Positions 36,098-45,060 of a DNA stretch of 64,000 nucleotides are shown piece after piece. The DNA lies in NCBI RefSeq assembly GCF_002902965.1, contig NZ_CP026106.1, positions 248,001 through 312,000 on the forward strand, written 5' to 3'. Source of the DNA: Paraburkholderia hospita (lineage in GTDB: Bacteria > Pseudomonadota > Gammaproteobacteria > Burkholderiales > Burkholderiaceae). Made by a program: the position numbers and the translations under genes. The notes under the pieces are model-generated. The model saw nothing but the letters and a program-made list of their open reading frames with translations, did not search any database and was not told where the DNA came from. Numbering within the stretch: position 1 is the first letter of the stretch; every line of letters begins with the position of its first letter.

Positions 36098-37378
36098 ATG
36101 AAAAATCGCCTTACTCTGAATATTGCCGCCGGGATGCTGCTCGGGGTCATTGCCGGCTATGTGTGTCACACGAGCTTGTCCGACCCGGCGACGGTCAAGG
36201 CCGTGGCCGGTTATTTCTCGATCGTCACGGACATCTTTCTGCGGCTCATCAAGATGATCATCGCGCCGCTGGTCTTCGCGACCCTCGTGTCCGGGCTGGC
36301 CGGGATGGACAGCGGGCAGGATGTAGGCCGTATCGGCCTGCGCTCGGTGGGCTGGTTCGTCTGTGCATCCTTGCTGTCGCTGAGTCTGGGTCTCGTGCTG
36401 GCCAATCTGCTGCAGCCGGGCGCCGGCCTGCATCTGGTCGAGAATGCCGGTGAGGTGAGTACCGGGCTCAATACGTCGGCATTGAACGTCAAGGACGTCA
36501 TCACGCACGCGTTTCCGACCAGCCTGATGGATGCGATGGCGCGCAACGACATCCTGCAGATTCTGGTCTTCTCGGTCTTGCTTGGACTTGCGCTCAGTGC
36601 GTTGAAGCGAGACGAACGCGTGATGGTCGTCATCAAGGCCATCGACGGAATGGTGCCTGTCATGCTGCGCCTGACCAACTATGTGATGCGCGCCGCGCCA
36701 TTGGGCGTGTTCGGGGCCATTGCTTCGGCGGTGACGCTGCGGGGCGTCGACGTGCTCTACACCTACGGCAAGCTGATTGGCTCGTTCTATCTTGGGTTGG
36801 CGCTGTTGTGGTTGATTCTGACGGGCATTGGCTACGTGTTCCTCGGCCGTCGCGTCGGTACCTTGCTCAAGGCTGTGCGCGAGCCGGCGATGATCGCATT
36901 CTCGACGGCCAGCAGTGAGGCAGCCTATCCCCGTCTGACGGAGCAACTGGAGAAGTTCGGCGTCGACAAGAAGGTCGTCGGTTTTACGCTGCCGCTGGGC
37001 TATGCTTTCAATCTGGACGGTTCGATGATGTATCAGGCGTTTGCCGCGATCTTCATCGCGCAGGCCTTTGGTGTCGACATGCCCGTTTCTCAGCAGATCT
37101 TCATGTTGCTGGTGCTGATGCTGAGCAGCAAGGGCATGGCCAGCGTGCCACGCGGTTCGGTCGTCGTCGTCGCCGCAGTGGCGCCGATGTTTCATCTGCC
37201 GGCTGCAGGCGTGGCGATGGTGCTGGCCATCGATCAGATCCTCGATATGGGACGCACGATGACCAATGTCATCGGCAATAGCGTAGCGACAGCCGTCATT
37301 GCAAAGTGGGAGGGTCGCCGGCAGAGCGAACCTGACGACGCGTCGCTGTTCGATCAGGCGGAGGTCGGAGCGAAATGA
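36098..37378 (+). CDS. Dicarboxylate/amino acid:cation symporter (GltP/DctA family), copy 1
   Basis: 426 residues of the DAACS family: the opening helix LTLNIAAGMLLGVIAGY, the serine-rich re-entrant loop FSTASSEAAYPRL, and the NLDGSMMYQ and MGRTMTNVIGN motifs in the substrate site. It imports aspartate, glutamate or C4-dicarboxylates with protons or Na+. The start at 36098 is chosen because AAGGA lies 9 bp upstream; another ATG at 36092 is too close to it. It overlaps the racemase gene by 4 bp. Confidence 0.92.
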   Translation: MKNRLTLNIAAGMLLGVIAGYVCHTSLSDPATVKAVAGYFSIVTDIFLRLIKMIIAPLVFATLVSGLAGMDSGQDVGRIGLRSVGWFVCASLLSLSLGLVLANLLQPGAGLHLVENAGEVSTGLNTSALNVKDVITHAFPTSLMDAMARNDILQILVFSVLLGLALSALKRDERVMVVIKAIDGMVPVMLRLTNYVMRAAPLGVFGAIASAVTLRGVDVLYTYGKLIGSFYLGLALLWLILTGIGYVFLGRRVGTLLKAVREPAMIAFSTASSEAAYPRLTEQLEKFGVDKKVVGFTLPLGYAFNLDGSMMYQAFAAIFIAQAFGVDMPVSQQIFMLLVLMLSSKGMASVPRGSVVVVAAVAPMFHLPAAGVAMVLAIDQILDMGRTMTNVIGNSVATAVIAKWEGRRQSEPDDASLFDQAEVGAK

Positions 37379-38856
37379 CACCCGGGATCGTCGAGAACAG
37401 GCGCAAGTACGGTATCGTCGGCGGCCTCGGGCCGCTGGGAAGCGCCGACGTGTTCTTCAAGCTCGTGAAGGCGATGCCGCCGTCGACGGATGCCGAGCAC
37501 GCCGATCTGATTTTCCAGCAGCATCCGTTCAGGAGTTCGGGCGTGGGAAGCGCCGCCACGACCGAGCGCAAGCTCTACATCTTCAACATGATCCGCGATT
37601 TTGAAAAGCGGGGCGTGACGACAGTCGTGCTTCCCTGCTTTCTCAGTCACACCTTTATCGATGAACTGAAATCGAACACGACTCTGCAGATCGTCGATAT
37701 GGTTGAAGCGGTGCGTCACCACGTCCGCAGGCGATTTCGCGGAGCGCGTCGGATAGGTGTCCTCGCGTCGGACTACACGCGGGAGAAACGACTGTTCGAG
37801 CGTTACTTCACGTCGCCGGAGTTCGAGGTTGTTCACCCGCGCATGGCCGAGGGCATCGACCTTGTCACCGAAGCCGTCTATGGCCCGGAAGGCATCAAGA
37901 GCGGTCATCTGCGCGGCCGGCCGGTTGAACTGCTGCACAACGCTTGCGCGGATCTCATCGAGCAAGGCGTCGATGTCATCGTTCCGGGAATGACCGAGAT
38001 CGCGCTCGTCGCGGATGAAATCCGTCTGCTGAGCGTGCCGCTGGTCGATTCCAATCTCGTGTATGCACAGCACGTCGTGTCGGGCCAATACGACCCGGCC
38101 TCGGGTGTTTTCAAGGTCGGGGTCGTGGGCGGAGTCGGCCCTGCTGCGACGATTGATTTCCTCGACAAGATCGTGCGCAACACACCGGCCCAACGAGACC
38201 AGGATCACATCAGGCTGCTCGTCGAACAGAACCCGCAGATTCCCGATCGTACAGAGAATCTGATCGGCGACGGCGCAGACCCGACGGTGTCGTTGTACGC
38301 AACATGCAAGCGGCTGGAGGAGGGCGATGCCGACATCATCGCCATTCCGTGCAACACCGCTCACGCGTTTGTGGAACGCATCCAGCCGTACCTCGGCATC
38401 CCCATCGTGAACATGCTGACGGAAACGGTCCGCTATCTGCGGGAGTCTTATCCGGCGCAACGCGAGATCGGCGTTCTCGCGACCTCGGGCACGATCGCGA
38501 GCGGTGTCTATGAAAAAGCGCTTGAATCGCAGGGGCTTCGCCAGGTTGCGCCGGGCCCCGCACTCCAGGCGCGCGTGATGGAGGCGATCTATGGCAAGGA
38601 CGGAGTCAAGGCAGGGTTCACGACGGGGCAGTGTCAGGAAGACATCGCTGCAGCCGTCGAAGGCCTGATTGCTGAAGGTGTCGAAATCATCGTCCTGGGC
38701 TGCACCGAACTCCCGCTTCTTCTTCCGCAGAGTGAGTTCGCAGGCAGAAACGGCGCTCGCGTGAGGCTGATCGATCCGACCGACGTGCTTGCCCGGCAGT
38801 GCATCGCCTATGCGACGGCGGCCAGCGAATCACCCGCCAGCAAGAGCGTAAGGTAA
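37375..38856 (+). CDS. Tandem two-domain aspartate/glutamate racemase-like protein with degenerate N-half
   Basis: 493 residues, two Asp/Glu racemase domains in series (about 10-235 and 246-480). The C-half has both catalytic cysteines: C326 in IPCNTAHAF and C443 in LGCTELPLL. The N-half has C88 in VLPCFLSHTF but Gly-Met (205-206) where the second Cys should be (VPGMTEIAL), so it cannot use the two-base mechanism. The C-half alone probably interconverts L- and D-aspartate; the N-half may be regulatory, structural or a one-base enzyme. ATGA coupling to the symporter and aspartase downstream suggest it routes D-Asp into catabolism. Confidence 0.88.
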   Translation: MTPGIVENRRKYGIVGGLGPLGSADVFFKLVKAMPPSTDAEHADLIFQQHPFRSSGVGSAATTERKLYIFNMIRDFEKRGVTTVVLPCFLSHTFIDELKSNTTLQIVDMVEAVRHHVRRRFRGARRIGVLASDYTREKRLFERYFTSPEFEVVHPRMAEGIDLVTEAVYGPEGIKSGHLRGRPVELLHNACADLIEQGVDVIVPGMTEIALVADEIRLLSVPLVDSNLVYAQHVVSGQYDPASGVFKVGVVGGVGPAATIDFLDKIVRNTPAQRDQDHIRLLVEQNPQIPDRTENLIGDGADPTVSLYATCKRLEEGDADIIAIPCNTAHAFVERIQPYLGIPIVNMLTETVRYLRESYPAQREIGVLATSGTIASGVYEKALESQGLRQVAPGPALQARVMEAIYGKDGVKAGFTTGQCQEDIAAAVEGLIAEGVEIIVLGCTELPLLLPQSEFAGRNGARVRLIDPTDVLARQCIAYATAASESPASKSVR

Positions 38857-38941
38857 AGCCAAACTTGTCGACCAGATGCTCCCGTTGCCCTGTTGCACCG
38901 GGTGCATCGAACCATCCCTGACACGCTAACGGAGCAACACG

Positions 38942-40387
38942 ATGTCCACGTCCAATGAACGCATCGAGCACGATCTTCTCGGCGACCTCCCTGTGCCGAA
39001 TGACGCCTACTACGGCGTGCACACCCTTCGGGCACTCGCCAATTTCCCGATCACGGGCATCCCGATCTCGACGTATCCGAATCTCGTCAATGCACTGGCG
39101 AGCGTGAAAGAGGCGGCAGCCATGGCCAACCACGAACTCGGCCTGCTTGCGGAACACAAGATGAAGGCGATCGTTCATGCGTGTCGGGAGATCCGCAACG
39201 GTACCGCGCATGACCAGTTCGTGGTGGACGTCATTCAGGGCGGCGCGGGCACGTCGACCAACATGAACGCGAACGAAGTGATCGCCAATCTGGCGCTGGA
39301 ACACCTTGGCCACCAGCGCGGCGACTACGCGTTGCTGCATCCCAATGAAGACGTCAATCTCGGTCAAAGCACGAATGACGTGTACCCGACCGCGTTGAAG
39401 ATCGCGACGTACATGGGGATCGTTCAGCTGGTCCATGCGATGGGTGTATTGCGTCACTCGTTCGAACGCAAGGCTGAGGAATTCCGCGACGACCTCAAGA
39501 TGGGGCGAACGCAACTGCAGGACGCTGTTCCCATGACGCTCGGTCAGGAGTTCAGCACATTCGCGGTCATGCTTGGAGAAGACGAGGATCGGCTTACGGA
39601 AGCGTCAAAGCTGATCTGCGAGATCAACCTCGGCGCAACGGCCATCGGCACCGGGATCAACACGTCGCCAGAGTACGCGGCACTTGCGTGCCGGCATCTT
39701 GCCAGTATCACGGGCATACCCGTCACCACGTCACCCAATCTCGTCGAAGCGACACAAGACGTGGGCTCGTTCGTCCAGTTGTCGGGCGTACTCAAGCGCG
39801 TTGCCATCAAACTCTCCAAGACGTGTAACGACCTTCGGCTTCTTTCGAGCGGTCCGCGCGCGGGTTTTGGTGAAATCAATCTGCCGCCCGTCCAGGCTGG
39901 CTCCAGCATCATGCCCGGCAAGGTCAACCCCGTCATTCCGGAAGTCGTCAACCAGATCGCCTTTGAAGTCATTGGTAACGACGTGACGGTGAGCTTTGCG
40001 GCAGAAGCCGGTCAGCTGCAATTGAATGCGTTTGAGCCGCTTATCGCACACAGTCTCTTCAAGAGCGTTGCACACCTGCGCGCGGGATGCCTCACGCTTG
40101 CTTCGAGGTGCGTCGACGGGATCACGGCGAATCGTGACAGGCTTCACGCGCTCGTTGAGAACTCGATCGGCATCGTGACGGCGCTCAATCCTTATATCGG
40201 CTATACCAACGCGACGCAGGTTGCACAGGAGGCGCTCGCGTCAGGGAGAAGCGTCGCCGAGATCGTCATTGAGAAGGGTTTGCTGAGCCGGGCGCAACTC
40301 GACGAAATTCTGCAACCGTCGATGCTGACTCAGCCAAGACAGGCCGTTGTCTTTCCACCGCAGTCGACCGAGGGGGACGCCGGTTGA
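38942..40387 (+). CDS. aspA: Aspartate ammonia-lyase (aspartase)
   Basis: 481 residues of the fumarase/aspartase superfamily: GAGTSTNMNANEV, GRTQLQDAVPMTLGQEF and the signature GSSIMPGKVNPVIPEVVNQ (landmarks at about 100, 185 and 320). MPGKVNPV is shared with fumarase C, but the N-terminus (RIEHDLLGDLPVPNDAYYGV) and the setting beside asparaginase favour aspartase. It deaminates L-aspartate to fumarate and ammonia in the cytoplasm. 85 bp after the racemase gene. Confidence 0.94.
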   Translation: MSTSNERIEHDLLGDLPVPNDAYYGVHTLRALANFPITGIPISTYPNLVNALASVKEAAAMANHELGLLAEHKMKAIVHACREIRNGTAHDQFVVDVIQGGAGTSTNMNANEVIANLALEHLGHQRGDYALLHPNEDVNLGQSTNDVYPTALKIATYMGIVQLVHAMGVLRHSFERKAEEFRDDLKMGRTQLQDAVPMTLGQEFSTFAVMLGEDEDRLTEASKLICEINLGATAIGTGINTSPEYAALACRHLASITGIPVTTSPNLVEATQDVGSFVQLSGVLKRVAIKLSKTCNDLRLLSSGPRAGFGEINLPPVQAGSSIMPGKVNPVIPEVVNQIAFEVIGNDVTVSFAAEAGQLQLNAFEPLIAHSLFKSVAHLRAGCLTLASRCVDGITANRDRLHALVENSIGIVTALNPYIGYTNATQVAQEALASGRSVAEIVIEKGLLSRAQLDEILQPSMLTQPRQAVVFPPQSTEGDAG

Positions 40388-40638
40388 CGGCGCCTCGTTG
40401 CCCGCCCTTCGCACGCGATGGATGCGCGCGCCGTTAGAACATCGACTCTGGATGAGCGACTAGGCTACACTCTAATTATTCGACGACCTACCGTAAGCTG
40501 TCGGGACGGGCCGGGGTTCACGGGCGGCCCAACGAACGATGGGCGCAGCCCCCAGTAGACAGCATTCCGGGTAACACTTGGCGCATCCTGTTTCGACCTT
40601 TCCAGCCGCAAATACACGTGGTGAATGGAGGCTTCGAG

Positions 40639-41946
40639 ATGAACAGAAAAAATGCCGCGGCCATCTGGATTCTGATTGCGATGCTGGTGGGCATCGGGAT
40701 CGGCTACATGATCTACACGAGCTTTCCTGACAAGAAGGCTGCCACGGAGATCGCGGGCTACATCTCGCTGGTGTCGGACGTGTTCCTGCGTTTGATCAAG
40801 ATGGTGATTGGCCCGCTCGTCTTTTCGACGCTCGTCGTCGGCATTGCGCACATGGGCGACGCCGCCTCGGTCGGACGCGTATTCGCGAAAGCACTTGGCT
40901 GGTTCGTCACCGCTTCGCTGATCTCGCTGCTGCTCGGTCTGTTGATGTCCAATCTGCTTAAACCCGGCGAGAATCTCGGGCTGCCGCTGCCCGACATCGG
41001 CGCGTCGGCGAACCTGGCCACCGCCAAGTTCACGCTCAAGGACTTCGTCGGTCACATGGTCCCCAGGTCCTTCGCCGAGTCGATGGCCAACAACGAAATC
41101 CTGCAGATCGTCGTGTTCTCGATGTTCTTCGGCGTCGCGCTCGCCGCGCTGGGCGAGAAGGGCAAGGTGCTCGTGGCCGCGATCGACCAGCTGTCGCACG
41201 TCATGCTCAAGATCACCGGTTACGTGATGAAGCTTGCGCCGCTGGCGGTGCTGGCGGCGATGGCCGCTACCGTGGCCGTCAACGGGCTGACCATCCTGTT
41301 GAAGTTCGCGGTTTTCATGGGCGACTTCTACCTCAGCCTTTTCCTGTTGTGGGCGGTGCTCACGGCGGCCGGCTTCGTGTTCCTCGGGCCGCGCGTGTTC
41401 AAGCTACTGGCGCTGATCAAGGAGGCATTCATGCTTTCCTTCGCGACCGCGAGTTCAGAGGCCGCCTATCCGAAGATCCTCGACGCGCTCGACCGTTTCG
41501 GCGTGAATCGCAAGATTTCCAGCTTCGTGATGCCAATGGGCTATTCGTTCAACCTCGACGGCTCGATGATGTATTGCACGTTCGCGACGCTATTCATCGC
41601 CCAGGCGTACAACATGCACCTGTCGCTGGGTACGCAGCTGACGATGCTGCTGATCCTGATGCTGACGTCCAAAGGAATGGCTGGCGTGCCGCGCGCTTCG
41701 CTGGTGGTGATCGCCGCCACGCTCAACCAGTTCGGCATCCCCGAGGCCGGCTTGCTGCTGATCCTGGGCGTGGATACGTTCCTCGACATGGGCCGTTCGG
41801 CGACGAACGCGGTGGGCAACTCGATCGCGAGCGCGGTGGTCGGCAAGTGGGAAGGGGAACTGCTGTCAGAAGCCGACGCCGAGGCCAACGCGGCGCGCAT
41901 CGACGCCGAGCTTGGCGCGACGCTCGCCCATCCGGCAGAAAGCTGA
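40639..41946 (+). CDS. Dicarboxylate/amino acid:cation symporter (GltP/DctA family), copy 2
   Basis: 435 residues with the same family motifs as the 36098 gene: FATASSEAAYPKI, NLDGSMMYC and MGRSATNAVGN. GGAGG lies 8 bp before the ATG at 40639. A 251-bp gap from aspA suggests its own promoter; the gap carries no obvious copy of elements A/B. With 13 bp to the next gene it probably forms a pair with the GltI-like binding protein. Together with the 46695 gene this is one of three symporters of this family within 12 kb. Confidence 0.92.
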   Translation: MNRKNAAAIWILIAMLVGIGIGYMIYTSFPDKKAATEIAGYISLVSDVFLRLIKMVIGPLVFSTLVVGIAHMGDAASVGRVFAKALGWFVTASLISLLLGLLMSNLLKPGENLGLPLPDIGASANLATAKFTLKDFVGHMVPRSFAESMANNEILQIVVFSMFFGVALAALGEKGKVLVAAIDQLSHVMLKITGYVMKLAPLAVLAAMAATVAVNGLTILLKFAVFMGDFYLSLFLLWAVLTAAGFVFLGPRVFKLLALIKEAFMLSFATASSEAAYPKILDALDRFGVNRKISSFVMPMGYSFNLDGSMMYCTFATLFIAQAYNMHLSLGTQLTMLLILMLTSKGMAGVPRASLVVIAATLNQFGIPEAGLLLILGVDTFLDMGRSATNAVGNSIASAVVGKWEGELLSEADAEANAARIDAELGATLAHPAES

Positions 41947-41959
41947 CGGGGACGGGGCC

Positions 41960-42907
41960 ATGAAGACGCAGCGATTCTGGTCGATGCTGGCCATCGCGGG
42001 GCTGCTGGTTGCCGGTGCCGCAGTGCGGGCACAGGAGGACGCGCAGTCATCCCGCCCGGGTCCCGACAACGTTGCACCCGTCGCGCTGACGGGCACGCTG
42101 TCCAAGGTGCGGGAGTCGGGCACCATCGCGCTGGGCTACCGCGAGTCGTCGGTGCCGTTTTCGTATCTGAACGCGCGCAACGAGCCAATCGGCTATTCGA
42201 TCGAGCTGTGCAAGTCACTCGTGTCGGCGATCGGGGACGCGGTCAACCGGACCCTGACCATCCAATGGGTGCCTGTCACGCCCGAGAACCGCATTGACGC
42301 GGTGGTCAGCGGCCGGGTCGATCTGGAGTGCGGCTCCACGACCAGCAACGTGGAGCGCCAGAAACGTGTGGCCTTCTCGCCGATCATTTTCGTGGCCGGC
42401 ACCAAGGTGATGGTCAAGAAAGGCTCGCCAATCGGCTCGTTCCGCGACCTCGCTGGCAGGAAGGTCGCGGTGACGGCCGGCACCACGAACGAGAAGGCAC
42501 TGCGCGATCTGGACGCGAAATTCAGGCTCGGGATTCAATTGCAGGTGGTGCCTGACCATGCGCAGGGCTTCGCGCAGGTGGCCGAGGGAAAGGCCGACGC
42601 CTTCGCCACCGACGACGTGCTGCTGTATGGCTTGATCGCCCAGCATGCCGGCGAGCGCGGCGAGTTCCGCGTTGTCGGCGATTATCTGTCCTATGACCCG
42701 TACGGCATCATGTTCCGCAAGGACGACCCGCAGCTCGCGCAAGTGGTGAGGGATACTTTCCAGGAGCTTGCGGCGGATGGAGAAATCGATCGCCAGTACA
42801 AGCGCTGGTTCTTGCGCCGCCTGCCGTCGGGCACCAGCCTCGACCTGCCGATGAGCAGGCAGCTCGCGACCATCATTCAGTCGATGGCCGGTGGCGAGGC
42901 GCAGTGA
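41960..42907 (+). CDS. Periplasmic amino-acid-binding protein (GltI-like), without ABC partners
   Basis: 315 residues: a signal peptide (about 1-24, cleavage near VRAQE) and a type 2 periplasmic binding fold (GYRESSVPFSYL, GYSIELCK, VDLECGSTTSNVERQ, the last typical of glutamate/aspartate binders). Normally such proteins serve ABC importers with gltJKL. None lies here; the neighbour is a secondary symporter. It could serve a remote ABC permease or scavenge substrate for the symporter. GACGGGG precedes the ATG. Confidence 0.9.
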   Translation: MKTQRFWSMLAIAGLLVAGAAVRAQEDAQSSRPGPDNVAPVALTGTLSKVRESGTIALGYRESSVPFSYLNARNEPIGYSIELCKSLVSAIGDAVNRTLTIQWVPVTPENRIDAVVSGRVDLECGSTTSNVERQKRVAFSPIIFVAGTKVMVKKGSPIGSFRDLAGRKVAVTAGTTNEKALRDLDAKFRLGIQLQVVPDHAQGFAQVAEGKADAFATDDVLLYGLIAQHAGERGEFRVVGDYLSYDPYGIMFRKDDPQLAQVVRDTFQELAADGEIDRQYKRWFLRRLPSGTSLDLPMSRQLATIIQSMAGGEAQ

Positions 42908-42927
42908 GCGTTGCGCTTGCGGCGTAT

Positions 42928-43248
42928 CTAGTGGCGCCAGCCGCGATACCCGTAGTAACCACGTCTGTAGTAGTAGCCAGGGCCATAGTAGCCGCGGCCG
43001 TAATAGCCTCGATATCCGCCGTACCAATAAGGATAACGATAGTATCCGGGCCAGGGGCGCGGTCCATATATCACCGGCGGCCCATAGATGACGGGCGGCG
43101 GCACATAGACAACGGGCGGACCGGCATACACGACGCCCGGCACACCGATGCCTATGCCGACGCCTACAGACACACCACCCGCCTGCGCGAAGCCGGCCGA
43201 CCCCGCGCCGAGCGCGGCAGCGACCAGAAAACGAACGAGCTTGATCAT
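42928..43248 (-). CDS. Secreted Gly/Tyr/Pro-rich protein
   Basis: 106 residues: a signal peptide (about 1-23, AQAGG cleavage), a Gly/Val/Pro stretch, and a C-terminal low-complexity tail made of G-Y-Y, Y-R-G and W-Y-G repeats ending GWRH. Such tails are aromatic and positively charged and may bind surfaces or nucleic acids. The function is unknown; similar short exported proteins are frequent in Burkholderiaceae. Convergent with the binding-protein gene at 20 bp. Confidence 0.75.
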   Translation of the reverse strand: MIKLVRFLVAAALGAGSAGFAQAGGVSVGVGIGIGVPGVVYAGPPVVYVPPPVIYGPPVIYGPRPWPGYYRYPYWYGGYRGYYGRGYYGPGYYYRRGYYGYRGWRH

Positions 43249-43440
43249 TTGCGTACTCCTCGCCTCGAGTCCAGTTCGAACAACTGGCGACGGCGCAACG
43301 AGGCATGGACAAATAGCGCTGAGTCCGTTTTCTATGGGTTCAATACGCAGAGGCTCATACGTGAGGCCGAAGGACCCTGATCTTTAGAGTCGGCGGTACG
43401 GAAGTCGTTCAGGAAGGACCGCAGAGGGGCGCACCGTCCT

Positions 43441-44337
43441 CTAACCATTGAACAATTCGCTTCGCGCCGCGTCCATGATCATCGCGACAGCCGGATGACT
43501 GATGCGGCGCTCAATCGAGATCGCAAAGAACTCTTCGACGATGGTGTTGATCTGCCCGACCATCGTCAGTTTGTGCTCAGCCTGTAACTGGCTCTCCAGC
43601 GCGGTTGGCGCGAACAGCAGGCCGCGGCCCTCGCGGCCGAACGCCATGGTCATCGCTCCGTCGTCGAATTCGCCGACGATGCGCGGCGAAATGGCATGTG
43701 ACGCCAGCCAGTGGTCCAGCTTTCGGCGCACTGCGGATTCCGTGCCGGGCAGCAACACCGGCAACTGACCGAGCGACAACGGGAAGCGTTTCCTGGCGGT
43801 TTGGACCAGCGACTCCGCGCCGAAGCAGCTCAGCGTCGAACGGCCGAGCCGGTGATTGAACGCCTTGATGTTGACGTCGGCGGGAATGGGGGCATCCGCG
43901 ATGATCAGGTCGAGGCGGTGCACGGCCAGTTGCGCGAGCAGCGCATGCAGCTTGCCTTCGTGACAGATCATACGCAGCGACACGGGCGCGCCCAGCGCGG
44001 GTTCCAGCAGCCGGTACGCGATTGCCTTCGGAACTGAATCCGCGATTCCGACCCGAAACCGCGTTTGCGCGCCGGATTCGTTTTCGCGCCGCACCGCGCT
44101 CTCGAGTTCCGAGCCCAGCGAGAAGATCTCGTCCGCGTAGTCGAGCACCAGCCGGCCAGCATCGGTCAGTTCGATCGTGCGCCCACTCTTCCTGAACAGT
44201 TTCTTATCCAGCGCTTCTTCGAGCAGTTTGATCTGGCCGCTGAGCGTCTGCGGCGAGATGTGCAACTGCTCGCCAGCGCGGACGATCCCTCCCGCGTGCG
44301 CCGCAACCCAAAAGTAATGCAGATGCTTGAAGTTCAC
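43441..44337 (-). CDS. LysR-family regulator, NhaR-like
   Basis: 298 residues. It opens MNFKHLHYFWVAAHAGG, the NhaR-type start, followed by the helix-turn-helix ISPQTLSGQIKLLEEAL and an effector domain with FCFAISIERRISHPAV-like end. The GTG start at 44337 is chosen because GGAGGGG lies directly before it; the longer TTG frame would begin upstream of that site. NhaR controls Na+/H+ antiport in enterics. Here no antiporter is adjacent, so the target is open. Divergent from the CBS-domain gene. Confidence 0.88.
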   Translation of the reverse strand: MNFKHLHYFWVAAHAGGIVRAGEQLHISPQTLSGQIKLLEEALDKKLFRKSGRTIELTDAGRLVLDYADEIFSLGSELESAVRRENESGAQTRFRVGIADSVPKAIAYRLLEPALGAPVSLRMICHEGKLHALLAQLAVHRLDLIIADAPIPADVNIKAFNHRLGRSTLSCFGAESLVQTARKRFPLSLGQLPVLLPGTESAVRRKLDHWLASHAISPRIVGEFDDGAMTMAFGREGRGLLFAPTALESQLQAEHKLTMVGQINTIVEEFFAISIERRISHPAVAMIMDAARSELFNG

Positions 44338-44484
44338 GCCCCCTCCGTCAGTCAATCAAAGCTACGGTTTTTTCGAACTATTGGCAACAAAAATACGAAT
44401 TTTATGTTCTATCAGATTCGGTTAGATTGAAGCCTCGCACCTGGACGCCGGTGAGCGGCTAACGACTACTGACAGAGGTGACTT

Positions 44485-44967
44485 ATGGCATCGGTTGCGC
44501 AATTTCTTCGTTCAAAAGATTCTCAGACAGTGTGGTCCACCCACGCGTCCGCATCCGTCTACGACGCGATCGCGATCATGGCGCACCGGCAGGTGGGAGC
44601 ACTGATCGTCGCAAACGAAGGACGCCTGGCCGGTATCGTCACGGAGCGGGATTACGCGAGGAAAATCGTTCTGATGGACCGCTCATCAAGGAATACGCCG
44701 GTGCGCGACATCATGTCGACAGAGGTGCGCCATGTCGGCCCTCAGCACACAACCGACGAATGCATGGCGCTCATGACGGAGCACCGGATACGTTATCTGC
44801 CCGTGATTACGGCGGGGCAGGTGATCGGAATGGTGTCGATCGGCGACCTGATCAAGAACCTGATTACCGAGCAGGAACACACGATCCGGCAACTGGAGCA
44901 CTACATCCACGGCAACAGTTTTCACGTCGGCCATAACGGAGCGCAGGCTCAACAGCCGCGAGTCTGA
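44485..44967 (+). CDS. Two-CBS-domain protein
   Basis: 160 residues, almost entirely a CBS pair: the first ends AGIVTERDYARKIVL, the second has HRIRYLPVI and MVSIGDLIKNLI. Such stand-alone CBS proteins bind adenine nucleotides and act as energy or redox sensors. GAGG lies 6 bp upstream of the ATG. No partner domain is present; targets cannot be inferred. Confidence 0.9.
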   Translation: MASVAQFLRSKDSQTVWSTHASASVYDAIAIMAHRQVGALIVANEGRLAGIVTERDYARKIVLMDRSSRNTPVRDIMSTEVRHVGPQHTTDECMALMTEHRIRYLPVITAGQVIGMVSIGDLIKNLITEQEHTIRQLEHYIHGNSFHVGHNGAQAQQPRV

Positions 44968-45060
44968 CGACCCAATAATATTTACTGTTCGTAATGTTTT
45001 CCGCGCGACTATGAAGAGCGCGATCCGGGTAGCCCCCGGACTTACCAAAAGAGGTTTTTT

